Source of the DNA: Bradyrhizobium sp. MOS003
Lineage (GTDB): Bacteria; Pseudomonadota; Alphaproteobacteria; Rhizobiales; Xanthobacteraceae
DNA: 64,000 nt
Assembly: GCF_003020125.1 (NCBI RefSeq)
Contig: NZ_PYFW01000013.1
Location: 1-64,000 of the forward strand
Direction: 5' to 3'
Shown here: one piece after another, positions 27,387 to 35,802 of the stretch
How positions within the stretch are numbered: the first letter of the stretch is position 1
Layout of the letters: the number at the start of each line of letters is the position of its first letter
Notes under the pieces: model-generated
What the model was told of the DNA's origin: nothing
The model's input: the letters and a program-made list of their open reading frames with translations, nothing else
The model's database searches: none
Translations under genes and position numbers: made by a program

Positions 27387-28622
27387 ATGACTGCCAAGAG
27401 CAAGATCACGATATCGCGGCGAACCCTGCTGGCCGGCGCTTCCGGCACGCTGATCGCATCCCGCGCCTGGGCGCAGCAGCCGGCGGAGGTCAAGGTCGGC
27501 CTGCTGGTGCCGATCTCCGGGCTCTATGCCCGCCCGGGAACGGTGATGCGCGAAGGCGCCGAGATGGCAATCGACCACATCAACGCACAAGGCGGTGTCA
27601 AGGCGCTTGGCGGCGCCAAGCTGAAGCTCGTGGTGCTGGATTCCGGCGACACCACGGAGAAGGCCAAGAACGCGGCACAGCGCATGGTGGCGCAGGAGAC
27701 GGATCTGGTAGCGGCCAGCGGCGCCTATCTGTCCTCGTTCACGCTCGCGGTGACCGAGGTCACCGAGCGTGCCAACCTGCCGATGCTCACCCTCTCCTAC
27801 TCCGACCTGATCACCGAGCGCGGATTCAAATACGTGTTCCAGACCGCGGCCACCGCGGGGTCGCAGGCCAAACAGGCATTGCCCCAGCTCATCAAGCTGG
27901 CGGAGACGGCCTCCGGCAAGCGGCCGAAGACGGTCGCGATCCTCACCGACAACACGGGCGCCTCGATCGCTTCCGCCAAGGCGATGCGCGAAGGCCTGCT
28001 GGCGGAAAACCAGCTGCAGCTGATCGTCGACGAGACGTTCACGCCGCCGCTGGCGGATGCGACCTCGCTGGTGCAGAAGATTCGTTCGGCCAAGCCCGAC
28101 TTGCTGTTCTTCCTGCCGACCGTGATCTCGGACGCAAAGCTGCTGCTCGAGAAGATGAACGAGTTCGGCCTCGGCCAGGGCAAGATCCCAACGATCTCGT
28201 TCGGCATCGCCATCGCCGAGCCGGACATGCTGCAGACCGTCAGCCCCGAGCTGCTGCAGGGCGTGTTGACCTGCGTCGCAAGCTGGGGCGCCAAGGGGCA
28301 TGAGGCGCTGATCGCCGAGTTAAAGACCCGCTACAAGGAGCCGTGGATGACGCAGAACGCGATCTCCACCTATGGCGACATGTGGGTGATCAAGGACGCG
28401 CTGGAGAAGGCCGGTAAGGCCGACCGCGTTGCCGTCGGCGAAGCGCTGCGCACCATGGATGGGGGCCCCTCCAAGTATTACCCGCTCGGCGAGATCAAGT
28501 TCGACGAGAAAGGCCGCCGCGTCGGCGCCGGCATGACCATCGTGCAGTGGCAAACCGGCGTTCCAGTAACGGTATTCCCGCCCGAGCTCGCGCTGGCAAA
28601 ACCGTTCTGGCCCAAGAGCTGA
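27387..28622 (+). CDS. ABC substrate-binding protein (tandem copy 2)
   Basis: 411 residues, a close paralogue of the previous protein over the full length (shared DSGDTTEKAKNAAQRMVAQE-type block, LTLSYSDL, KYKEPWMTQN/RYKEPWMTQN, STYGDMW, PSKYYP, PFWPK). Tat-like signal ISRRTLLAGASG, cleavage near AWAQ. Differences concentrate around residues 175-240, the hinge and pocket region, so the two receptors may have different ligand preferences for one importer. A GGGGAGGAAAC site precedes the ATG. Confidence 0.9.
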   Translation: MTAKSKITISRRTLLAGASGTLIASRAWAQQPAEVKVGLLVPISGLYARPGTVMREGAEMAIDHINAQGGVKALGGAKLKLVVLDSGDTTEKAKNAAQRMVAQETDLVAASGAYLSSFTLAVTEVTERANLPMLTLSYSDLITERGFKYVFQTAATAGSQAKQALPQLIKLAETASGKRPKTVAILTDNTGASIASAKAMREGLLAENQLQLIVDETFTPPLADATSLVQKIRSAKPDLLFFLPTVISDAKLLLEKMNEFGLGQGKIPTISFGIAIAEPDMLQTVSPELLQGVLTCVASWGAKGHEALIAELKTRYKEPWMTQNAISTYGDMWVIKDALEKAGKADRVAVGEALRTMDGGPSKYYPLGEIKFDEKGRRVGAGMTIVQWQTGVPVTVFPPELALAKPFWPKS

Positions 28623-28663
28623 TTAAGAGCTGACGACGCCCCGAACAAGAAACGGAGAACAAC

Positions 28664-29044
28664 ATGGACAAGGCGACCTACGACCGCGGACTTGAGATCC
28701 GCAAGAGCGTGCTCGGCAACGAATTCGTCGACAAGGCGATCGCATCCGCCGACGAGTTCAACCGTCCGATGCAGGATCTCACCACGGAATATTGCTGGGG
28801 TTACGTCTGGGGCCGCGAAGGCCTCACCCGCAAGACGCGCAGCTTCCTCAATCTGGCGATGCTCTGCGCGCTCAACCGGCCGCACGAGTTGAAGACGCAT
28901 GTCCGCGGCGCGCTCGCCAACGGCGCGACCAAGGAGGAAATCCGCGAGGTCTTCATGCAGGTCGCGATCTATTGCGGCGTGCCTGCCGGCGTGGATGCTT
29001 TCCGCAACGCGAAGGAAGTCTTCGCCGAGCTCGACAAGAAGTAA
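28664..29044 (+). CDS. carboxymuconolactone decarboxylase-family protein (copy 2)
   Basis: 126 residues, a paralogue of the protein at 18256 (FLNLAMLCALNRPHELKTHV, VAIYCGVPAGVDAFRNAKE). CMD fold as in PcaC. Lying in the operon on the opposite arm of the same locus, it probably acts as a related decarboxylase/isomerase, or forms a hetero-oligomer with copy 1. CGGAG lies 9 bp before the ATG. Confidence 0.88.
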   Translation: MDKATYDRGLEIRKSVLGNEFVDKAIASADEFNRPMQDLTTEYCWGYVWGREGLTRKTRSFLNLAMLCALNRPHELKTHVRGALANGATKEEIREVFMQVAIYCGVPAGVDAFRNAKEVFAELDKK

Positions 29045-29060
29045 CGGAGCAGGACTGCAA

Positions 29061-29831
29061 ATGAAGGGCAAATGGGCACTCGTGACCGGCGCGACTGCGG
29101 GCCTCGGCTTCGCCGTGGCGGAAGGCCTGGCGGGCGCGGGCGCCAACATCGTCCTTCACGATCTCGCTCAGCCGAAGCAGGCTGCGGATGACCTTCGCGC
29201 CCGCTTCGGCGTCGAGGTCGTCGCAGCCGGCGTCGATCTGTCCCGGCGCGAGGCGATCGAGGCCGGGATGGCGGACCTGCTCGCCCGCTGCGGTGCCATC
29301 GACATCCTCGTCAACAACGCGGTCGTCAGGCATTTCTCCGCGATCGAGCAGTTTCCGCCGGAGCGTTGGGACGAGGCGCTGGCCGTCAATGTGTCGGCGC
29401 CGTTCCACCTCATCCGCCTGGCGTTGCCGGCGATGAAACAGCGCGGTTGGGGCCGGATCATCAACATGGGCTCGATCTATTCGAGCCGCGCGGTCGAAGA
29501 CCGCATCGACTACGTCACCACCAAGACGGCGATCGCAGGCATGACCCGCGCCGTCGCGATCGAGACGGCGCGCAGCGGCATCACCTGCAACACGCTCTGC
29601 CCCGGCACGCTGCCGACGCCGGCCATCCTGAACAAGATCGCGACGATGGCGGAGACAAGCAGCCGTCCCGTCGCGGACGTGACGCGCGACTATCTCGGCG
29701 AGCGCCAGCCGACGCAGCGCTTCATCGACATGGACGCGGTTGCGGCCATGGTCGTCTTCCTCTGCGGCCCCGCCGCAAACGACATCACCGGCGCCAGCCT
29801 GCCGATCGACGGCGGCTGGTCGGTCGCATGA
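29061..29831 (+). CDS. SDR oxidoreductase, 3-hydroxybutyrate dehydrogenase-like
   Basis: 256 residues. Classical short-chain dehydrogenase: TGATAGLGFAVAEGL cofactor loop (about 9-23), NNAV at about 84, catalytic Ser in NMGSIYSS, Tyr and Lys in YVTTKTA, and the ITGASLPIDGGWS C-terminus. NAD(P)-dependent oxidation of a hydroxyl is expected. It resembles D-3-hydroxybutyrate dehydrogenases, but the substrate is not determined. Sixteen bp behind CMD copy 2. Confidence 0.88.
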   Translation: MKGKWALVTGATAGLGFAVAEGLAGAGANIVLHDLAQPKQAADDLRARFGVEVVAAGVDLSRREAIEAGMADLLARCGAIDILVNNAVVRHFSAIEQFPPERWDEALAVNVSAPFHLIRLALPAMKQRGWGRIINMGSIYSSRAVEDRIDYVTTKTAIAGMTRAVAIETARSGITCNTLCPGTLPTPAILNKIATMAETSSRPVADVTRDYLGERQPTQRFIDMDAVAAMVVFLCGPAANDITGASLPIDGGWSVA

Positions 29832-29853
29832 GCACTGGAATGGGAGTGTTGCG

Positions 29854-30594
29854 ATGACTGAACAATCGAGCCAGACCGTCGTGCTGACCGGCGCCGCCGG
29901 CGGGATGGGACGCGCCATCACCAAGGCGCTGCTGGACAGCGGCCGCCGCGTCGTGCTGGTCGACCGCGACGCCAAGGCGCTTCAGGAGCTGGCGGCGACG
30001 GCGGGCGACAAGGTGTTTCCGATCGAGCTCGACATAAGCGACGCCAAGGCCGTCGATCGCCTGCCCGATGCCATTCCCGGTCATTTCAGGCCGGTCGAAA
30101 TTCTCATCAACAATGCCGGCCACGACATCGGCGGCCGAACGCGCTTCGACGTCGGTTCTGCGGACGATTGGTCCAACATCATCCAGACCAATCTGATCGG
30201 CCTGATGCGCGTCACGCGCGCGATCCTCCCCGGCATGGTCCAGCGCAACGCCGGCCATGTCGTCAACATCAGCTCCATCAACGCGGTGCGGATCGTTCCC
30301 GACATGGCGGCGTACAGCACTAGCAAGGCGGGCGTGCACATGTTCACCGAGACCTTGCGCGGCGAGCTGGCGGACACCGCGATCCGGATCACCGAGCTGC
30401 AGCCCGGCCTGACCCGCACCAACATCATCCTGACCCGCTACCGCGGCGATACGCAGAAGGAAAAGGACTATTTCGACCAGTTCAGGATGGCGCTCGATCC
30501 GGCCGATATCGCCCGTTCGATCGTCTTCGCGCTCGACCAGCCCGCCCACGTTCAAATTGCCGAAATAATGATTCTGCCTGTAAACCGGTACTGA
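29854..30594 (+). CDS. SDR oxidoreductase
   Basis: 246 residues. Short-chain dehydrogenase with TGAAGGMGRAITKAL (about 12-26), LINNAGHD, Ser in NISSINAV and YSTSK (Tyr, Lys). The C-terminal QIAEIMILPVNRY is typical of the YdfG/serine-3-dehydrogenase-like branch that oxidises small beta-hydroxyacids or reduces their semialdehydes. It follows the other SDR by 22 bp, so the two probably catalyse different steps of the pathway. Confidence 0.87.
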   Translation: MTEQSSQTVVLTGAAGGMGRAITKALLDSGRRVVLVDRDAKALQELAATAGDKVFPIELDISDAKAVDRLPDAIPGHFRPVEILINNAGHDIGGRTRFDVGSADDWSNIIQTNLIGLMRVTRAILPGMVQRNAGHVVNISSINAVRIVPDMAAYSTSKAGVHMFTETLRGELADTAIRITELQPGLTRTNIILTRYRGDTQKEKDYFDQFRMALDPADIARSIVFALDQPAHVQIAEIMILPVNRY

Positions 30595-30617
30595 ATTTTC
30601 CCGAACAGGACCCGGAC

Positions 30618-31334
30618 ATGGAAAGACGTAGCGAATTGCAGTCGACACTCCGCATCGAAGACGTCCCGACCGTCCGGGCGATGGTGGCGCAGAAGCTGCG
30701 TGAGGCGATCATGTCGGGAACACTGAAGCCGGGCCAACGCCTGGTCGAGCGCGAGCTCTGCGAGATGATGGGCGTCAGCCGCCCCTCGATCCGCGAAGCG
30801 CTGCGTGCGCTCGAGGCCGACGGGCTGGTCAACATGGTCCCGCACCGCGGCCCCGTCGTGTCCACCATCAGCCTCGAAGAGGCCCGGCAGCTCTACGCCG
30901 CGCGCGCCGTCCTCGAAGGCTTCGCCGGCCGCGAATGCGCCAGGCTTCACGACCCCGAAGTGGCCCGCCGGATCGGCGACGCCCTGACCCGGCTGAAAGC
31001 GGCCGCGGCCAGGCAGGACCTCGTCGGATGCCTCGAAGCCAAGACCGATTTCTACGCGGCGCTGATCGGCGGCTGCCGCAATGCGTTTATCCAGCGCATG
31101 CTCAAGCCGCTGCACGATCGCATCCAGCTGCTGCGGATCACGTCGATGTCGCAACCGAAGCGGATCAACAAGAGCCTTCGCGAAGTCACCGCGATCTGGC
31201 GTGCGATCCAGAGCGGCGATGCGGATCTCGCCGAACGCTGCTGCGTCGACCACATCAACGCGGCCGCGGTGGCCGCGCTCGACATGATCGAAAAATCGTC
31301 GGCGGCCAAGGAGGCGGCGCCTTCCGACGACTAG
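30618..31334 (+). CDS. GntR/FadR-family transcriptional regulator
   Basis: 238 residues. N-terminal winged helix (about 20-85: LREAIMSGTLKPGQRLVERE, MMGVSRPSIREALRALEADG) and a C-terminal FCD ligand domain (about 95-220) with His/Asp residues that usually hold a metal and a carboxylate effector. Encoded inside the operon it probably controls; the palindrome at 20125-20135 fits this subfamily. Repression released by a substrate or intermediate is the usual mode. Confidence 0.9.
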   Translation: MERRSELQSTLRIEDVPTVRAMVAQKLREAIMSGTLKPGQRLVERELCEMMGVSRPSIREALRALEADGLVNMVPHRGPVVSTISLEEARQLYAARAVLEGFAGRECARLHDPEVARRIGDALTRLKAAAARQDLVGCLEAKTDFYAALIGGCRNAFIQRMLKPLHDRIQLLRITSMSQPKRINKSLREVTAIWRAIQSGDADLAERCCVDHINAAAVAALDMIEKSSAAKEAAPSDD

Positions 31335-31358
31335 AACAATGCCGCCATGGAGTGTTCG

Positions 31359-32333
31359 ATGAAGTTTCTCGTACGATCGCTGATCCTGTTCCTCCTGCTC
31401 TGCCCAGGTGACGCGGCGGTCGCGGACGACTACCCCGTCCGCCCCGTCACGATGATCGTGCCCTTCTCCGCCGGCGGCCCGGGCGACGTCATCGCGCGTA
31501 TCCTCGGCAGCGCCATGAGCGCGACGCTGAAGCAGTCCGTCGTCGTCGAGAACGTGGTCGGTGCCGGCGGGACGCTCGGCACCAACCGCGTCGCCAAGGC
31601 TGCTCCTGACGGCTACACGCTGCTGCTGATGCATGTCGGCCAGGCCACCGCGCCTTCCCTCTACGCCAAGCTGCCGTTCGACCCGGTCGGCGACTTCGCC
31701 CCGATCGGGCTCGTCACCGACGTCCCGATGATCCTGGTGGCGCGGCCGAACTTCCCGGCCAAGGATTTGAGCGAGATGATCGCCCGGATCCGCAGCGAAG
31801 GTGACAAGATGACTTTCGGCAATGTCGGTCTCGGCTCGGCCTCACAGCTCTGCGGCCTGATGTTCATGAGCACCACCGACACGAAGCTCTCGCAGATCTA
31901 CTACAAGGGCGGTGGACCGGCGCTGAACGACATCATCGCCGGCCATATCGACGTCTATTGCGATCCCGCAACAGGGCCGACGCCGTACATCCAGTCGAAG
32001 ACCATCAAGGGCTATGCCATCACCAGCAAGACACGTGTCGCGACGCTGCCGGATGTGCCGACCTCGGCTGAAGCCGGCGTTCCCGAATTCAACGTCACGA
32101 CCTGGTACGGCCTCTACGCACCGCGCGGCACGCCGAAGCCGGTGGTGGATCATCTCGTCGGCGCGTTGCAGACGGCGCTGAAGGATCCCGCGTTGGTCAG
32201 CCGTTTTGCCGAGCTCAGCATGGCGCCGGTCGAGCCCGCGCGTGCAACGCCGGAAGCGCTCGAAGCTTTCCTGAAAGCCGAGATCGGCAAATGGGGACGG
32301 ATCATCAAGGCGGCGGGGATTGAGCCTCAATAA
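31359..32333 (+). CDS. TTT/Bug-family periplasmic receptor
   Basis: 324 residues from the ATG at 31359 (GGAG seven bp upstream). Signal peptide about 1-22 (VADD), then the Bug fold: YPVRPVTMIVPFSAGGPGDV, GAGGTLGTNRVAKAAPDGYT, GAKSPTG-equivalent loops and YYKGGGPALNDIIAGHIDVY. Such receptors bind carboxylates, including aromatic acids and citrate, for tripartite tricarboxylate transporters. No TctA/TctB genes follow, so it either lends its ligand to another system or senses it. Last gene of the locus. Confidence 0.88.
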   Translation: MKFLVRSLILFLLLCPGDAAVADDYPVRPVTMIVPFSAGGPGDVIARILGSAMSATLKQSVVVENVVGAGGTLGTNRVAKAAPDGYTLLLMHVGQATAPSLYAKLPFDPVGDFAPIGLVTDVPMILVARPNFPAKDLSEMIARIRSEGDKMTFGNVGLGSASQLCGLMFMSTTDTKLSQIYYKGGGPALNDIIAGHIDVYCDPATGPTPYIQSKTIKGYAITSKTRVATLPDVPTSAEAGVPEFNVTTWYGLYAPRGTPKPVVDHLVGALQTALKDPALVSRFAELSMAPVEPARATPEALEAFLKAEIGKWGRIIKAAGIEPQ

Positions 32334-32612
32334 GCGCCGGCGTCACATCATGTAGCCGGAGTGATCTGAACCGTGATGTCAGCGACTACGATATTCTACT
32401 CCAGTTCATCCCAGCAGGACGCGCCCTGTTCTATCGTGCGAAACGAACTCTTCTCCGAGCAAGACGCCGGAGAGATTGAAACGCGTATCAAAGCTGCTGG
32501 TCCGGCACTTTGCCTGCCACGACCGCTCCGCGCAGGGCAAAGAACAATCACTTGAACGTTCGAAATTCCGGCTGAAGCGCAAAGCGGCTTGACGAAGTCG
32601 TCGATATCGATT
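32334..32612. other. intergenic region before the metal GTPase gene
   Basis: No gene is supported between the TTT receptor and the Zur-like site. A 60-codon open frame near 32373 has no ribosome binding site and unconvincing composition. GC drops towards 32600, consistent with a promoter. Confidence 0.4.
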
Positions 32613-32630
32613 GTTATGTTATAACATTAC
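32613..32630. promoter_or_regulatory. probable Zur box
   Basis: GTTATGTTATAACATTAC, whose central 12 bases ATGTTATAACAT are a perfect palindrome. It matches the A/T-rich operator class of the zinc repressor Zur in proteobacteria. It lies 58 bp before the start of a COG0523 GTPase gene, a classic Zur target, so induction under zinc limitation is expected. The Zur gene itself is not in the window. Confidence 0.72.
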
Positions 32631-32688
32631 ATATCTGGTCCAATGCCTCGCCCTCCCCGTATCCCCTTGAAAAGACTGTTCGATCTCG

Positions 32689-33903
32689 ATGCGAAAACTC
32701 CCCGTCACCGTCTTGTCCGGCTTCCTTGGGGCTGGAAAGACCACTTTGCTGAACCACGTCCTGAACAATCGGCACGGCCTGAAGGTGGCGGTGATCGTGA
32801 ACGACATGAGCGAGGTGAACATCGATGCGGATTGGGTCCGCGATGGCGGTGCGAACCTGTCCAGGACTGATGAGAAGCTGGTCGAGATGACCAACGGCTG
32901 CATCTGCTGCACGCTGCGCGACGACCTCCTGAAAGAAGTCCGCGCCCTCGCCGAAAACGACCGGTTCGATTATCTGCTGATCGAATCCACCGGCATCTCC
33001 GAGCCGCTGCCGGTTGCGGCGACCTTCGACTTCCGCTCCGAGGATGGCGAAAGCCTCTCCGACGTGGCACGCCTCGACACCATGGTCACCGTGGTCGACG
33101 CGGTGAATCTGCTGAGGGATTATTCATCGACGGATTTCCTGGAGCAGCGCGGCCAAGCGCTGGCGAACGACAAGCGCACGCTGGTCGATCTCCTCGTCGA
33201 GCAGATCGAGTTTGCGGACGTGATCGTGCTCAACAAGGTCGATGACGCCTCGCCGGCGCAGCGCGAAGCCGCGCGAAAGATCATCCGGGCGCTCAATCCG
33301 GAAGCAGAGCTGATCGAAGCCAACCACAGCCGGGTCCCCTTCGATCGCATTCTCGACACCGGCCGGTTCGACTTTGAAAAGGCGCAAGCGCATCCGCTCT
33401 GGTTCAGGGAACTCTACGGCTTCGCCGATCATGTGCCGGAGACGGAGGAATACGGCGTCACCAGTTTCGTCTATCGCGCGCGCCGGCCGTTCGAACCCGA
33501 AAAGTTCGACAAGTTCGTGCGAGAACCCTGGCCCGGCGTCATTCGCGGCAAGGGACATTTCTGGCTGGCGACGCGCCCGCAATGGCTTGGCGAGATCAGC
33601 CAGGCAGGCTCCATCACGCGCACCGAGGCCCTCGGTTTCTGGTGGGCGAGCGTGCCCGCGGAACGCTGGCCGGACGACCCGTTTTGGCGCAAGCGGTTGC
33701 GCGAGAACTGGAACGAGGTCTATGGCGATCGTCGCCAGGAAATCGTGTTCATCGGCGCGGGCATGGACGAGAGCGCACTTCGCGCACGCCTGGACGCGTG
33801 CCTGGTCCCGGGCAAGCCGGCCATGAACGTCACGGAATGGGCGAAGCTTGCGGACCCGTTTCCAGTCTGGCGGCGCGCGAACGAAGTCGTGGGCCGCGAA
33901 TGA
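32689..33903 (+). CDS. COG0523 metal-chaperone GTPase (ZigA/YeiR-like)
   Basis: 404 residues. G3E GTPase with Walker A GFLGAGKTT (11-19), the metal-binding CxCC motif Cys71-Ile-Cys73-Cys74 (TNGCICC), ESTGISEP and NKVD. The C-terminal CobW_C domain carries the WLATRPQ and GFWWAS segments. Members insert or deliver zinc to client enzymes when zinc is scarce. The Zur-like palindrome directly upstream and the overlap with a small downstream gene (ATGA at 33900-33903) define a two-gene zinc-starvation unit. Confidence 0.92.
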   Translation: MRKLPVTVLSGFLGAGKTTLLNHVLNNRHGLKVAVIVNDMSEVNIDADWVRDGGANLSRTDEKLVEMTNGCICCTLRDDLLKEVRALAENDRFDYLLIESTGISEPLPVAATFDFRSEDGESLSDVARLDTMVTVVDAVNLLRDYSSTDFLEQRGQALANDKRTLVDLLVEQIEFADVIVLNKVDDASPAQREAARKIIRALNPEAELIEANHSRVPFDRILDTGRFDFEKAQAHPLWFRELYGFADHVPETEEYGVTSFVYRARRPFEPEKFDKFVREPWPGVIRGKGHFWLATRPQWLGEISQAGSITRTEALGFWWASVPAERWPDDPFWRKRLRENWNEVYGDRRQEIVFIGAGMDESALRARLDACLVPGKPAMNVTEWAKLADPFPVWRRANEVVGRE

Positions 33904-34082
33904 CCAAAATCGTCCGCTTCGCCTCCAAATCAGACCTCGAGCGGCAGCGCCTCATCCGCGAGGCGCGCGCGATCTACGACAGCATCTTCCCGCCGGACGT
34001 CCCTGCCGGCGGCTGCGCGCATGATCGGTCGGGTCAACCGCCGGCGCGCGAGGCACCCGCCGAAATCAAGTCCAGTCGATAA
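33900..34082 (+). CDS. small protein coupled to the metal GTPase
   Basis: 60 residues starting in the ATGA overlap with the GTPase stop codon. N-terminal half is charged and helical (RFASKSDLERQRLIREARAI, YDSIFPPDV), the C-terminal half is loosely structured. The tight coupling suggests expression under the same zinc control. No known domain recognised. Confidence 0.6.
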   Translation: MTKIVRFASKSDLERQRLIREARAIYDSIFPPDVPAGGCAHDRSGQPPAREAPAEIKSSR

Positions 34083-34093
34083 TGAGATGAAGA

Positions 34094-34178
34094 TGGTGCG
34101 CTCGGAGGGACTCGAACCCCCACGATTTTACTCACTGCCACCTCAAGGCAGCGCGTCTACCAATTCCGCCACGAGCGC
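34094..34178 (-). tRNA. tRNA-Leu (anticodon GAG)
   Basis: Read on the minus strand it starts GCGCTCGTGGCGGAATTGGT and ends CGAGCGCACCA, so the acceptor stem closes perfectly and CCA is encoded. The anticodon stem-loop CTGCC-TTGAGGT-GGCAG gives anticodon GAG, which reads CUC/CUU leucine codons. A long variable arm and the GGTTCGAGTCC T-loop confirm a class II tRNA. Confidence 0.95.
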
Positions 34179-34380
34179 TTTGGGGCTGCCGGCTTGCGGC
34201 CTGAAGGCCAGCCGGATCAACGGCGCCGATCTAACAAATCCATCAGAGGGGTACAAGCCTGCAAAGGCCCTGAATTCCACAGCTTTGCAGGAAAGTTCCG
34301 GCTCCTCCCCCGAATCGGCCCTCGCCGCAGGCCCAGGCCGCGACCGCGTGCCCCCCGGCCGCTACCGCGTGCCCTGGCCG

Positions 34381-34623
34381 TTACCGAGTGCCCGGCGTGC
34401 GCGGCAGCATCTGCTTGACCTCGACCGCGATCCGGTTGCGGTCGACCAGCACGACGCCGGAGGCGACCGGCAGATTATTGGCCAAAACCTTGACCTCGTC
34501 GGCCTCGGTTGCGTCCAGCTCGATGATGGCGCCGCGGGAAAGACGCAATACCTGATGGATCGGCATGGTGGTCGTCCCGAGGACGACCATGAGATCCACG
34601 GTGACTTTATCGAGAGTGGGCAC
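34381..34623 (-). CDS. FliN-like (SpoA domain) protein
   Basis: 80 residues as called, starting with GTG at 34623; an N-terminal extension is possible because the frame stays open and there is no clear ribosome binding site. Essentially a bare SpoA domain: VDLMVVLGTTTMPIHQVLRL, GAIIELDATEADEVKVLANN, then LPVASGVVLVDRNRIAVEV. This domain forms the C-ring of the flagellar switch (FliN) or type III secretion sorting platforms. No other flagellar genes are nearby, so it is an isolated family member. Confidence 0.75.
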   Translation of the reverse strand: MPTLDKVTVDLMVVLGTTTMPIHQVLRLSRGAIIELDATEADEVKVLANNLPVASGVVLVDRNRIAVEVKQMLPRTPGTR

Positions 34624-34717
34624 TGTCTGGACCGCCGCAACAGGGACTAAGGACCAAGGACTTCGGACAAGGACTTGGCATTTGCGCCTGCAATGATCAC
34701 CACGTTATGGTTAGCCA

Positions 34718-35455
34718 ATGGTTAATTTGCCCCAAAACCCGCGCCAAGAGCTGGATTTGACGTCGTTTTCCGCCTCCGGCGGCCAGCCCGTGGAGTGGCG
34801 GATCTCGGACGCGCCGGTACCCTATCCGGAGGCGGTCGCCGCGATGGAAGCCCGGGTCGCCGCCATTGCGGCCGGCGAGGCCCCGGAACTGGTCTGGCTG
34901 CTCGAACACCCCCCGCTCTACACCTCCGGCACCTCGGGCAAGGAGGCCGACCTGCGCGATCCCCGCTTCCCGATCTTCGCCACCGGGCGCGGCGGCCAGC
35001 TCACCTATCACGGGCCGGGCCAGCGGGTGGCCTATGTCATGCTCGACCTCAAGCGCCGCCGGCCGGACGTCCGGGCCTATGTCGCGAGCCTGGAGGAGCT
35101 GATTCTGCGCACGCTCGCCGCCTTCAACGTCCGCGGTGAGCGGCGCGAGGACCGGGTCGGCGTCTGGGTGAAGCGGCCCGACAAGGGGGCCGAGCACGAG
35201 GACAAGATCGCGGCGATCGGCGTGCGGCTGAAGCGCTGGGTCTCGTTCCACGGCATCGCCATCAATGTCGAGCCGGAGCTGTCGCATTTCGCCGGCATCG
35301 TTCCTTGCGGCGTTACTGACGCCCGCTATGGCGTCACCTCACTGGTCGATCTCGGTCAGCTCTTGACCATGGCCGACGTCGACATCGCGCTCCGGCAGGC
35401 GTTCGAGGAGCTGTTCGGGCCGACCAAAGCGTTGGTGCCGGAAGCGGCCGTCTAA
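34718..35455 (+). CDS. lipB: octanoyltransferase LipB
   Basis: 245 residues. Transfers octanoate from acyl carrier protein to lipoyl domains, the first step of lipoate synthesis, in the cytosol. Signature GRGGQLTYHGPGQ (90-102), catalytic Lys163 in DKIAAIGVR and nucleophile Cys197 in IVPCGVTD, with VSFHGIAINV between. The start at 34718 keeps the usual N-terminus; no strong ribosome binding site is visible. LipA is not in the window. Confidence 0.95.
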   Translation: MVNLPQNPRQELDLTSFSASGGQPVEWRISDAPVPYPEAVAAMEARVAAIAAGEAPELVWLLEHPPLYTSGTSGKEADLRDPRFPIFATGRGGQLTYHGPGQRVAYVMLDLKRRRPDVRAYVASLEELILRTLAAFNVRGERREDRVGVWVKRPDKGAEHEDKIAAIGVRLKRWVSFHGIAINVEPELSHFAGIVPCGVTDARYGVTSLVDLGQLLTMADVDIALRQAFEELFGPTKALVPEAAV

Positions 35456-35564
35456 CACCTTTGTCTCCGAGCCTGATCGCGCCTGCTCTCCCCTCCTCGC
35501 GGGATCGGCTATGCTCGCGTCAGGCGTCGCCCACGCCTCCCTCCTCCGCCGGGAAAGCAGACAG

Positions 35565-35745
35565 GTCCGTGCGCTGAAATCCTTCGCACGCGACAAGGGG
35601 GTGATCGTCGTCTTCATCTCGCAGATCGACCGGTCCTACGATCCCACGGTCAAGCCCTGCCCCGATCTCGACGATGTCCGCCTGCCAAATCCGCTCGACC
35701 TGAGCTGCTCGACAAGACGTGCTTTCTGAACGGAAGTCCAGTTTC
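35565..35745 (+). pseudogene. decayed C-terminal fragment of a DnaB-like helicase
   Basis: Translation from 35565 gives VRALKSFARDKGVIVVFISQ followed by IDRSYDP and DVRLPNPLDLS, the end of an AAA/DnaB-like ATPase known from Bradyrhizobium and relatives (from memory). At about 35705 the frame breaks: one missing base moves the expected LLDKTCFLNG into another frame, and the current frame ends at a stop shortly after. The N-terminal ATPase part with Walker A is absent. I regard it as a gene remnant between lipB and the tautomerase gene. Confidence 0.65.
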
Positions 35746-35802
35746 GGGCAGCGAGCTGACGGCCAGGCCGCGGGTGAGATCTCTAACCCGCGGCTTGCAG
35801 CC

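Noticed and set aside
34094..34178. tRNA-Leu as an integration site of a mobile island
   Set aside because: No integrase, no repeated tRNA 3' end and no compositional change were seen next to it.
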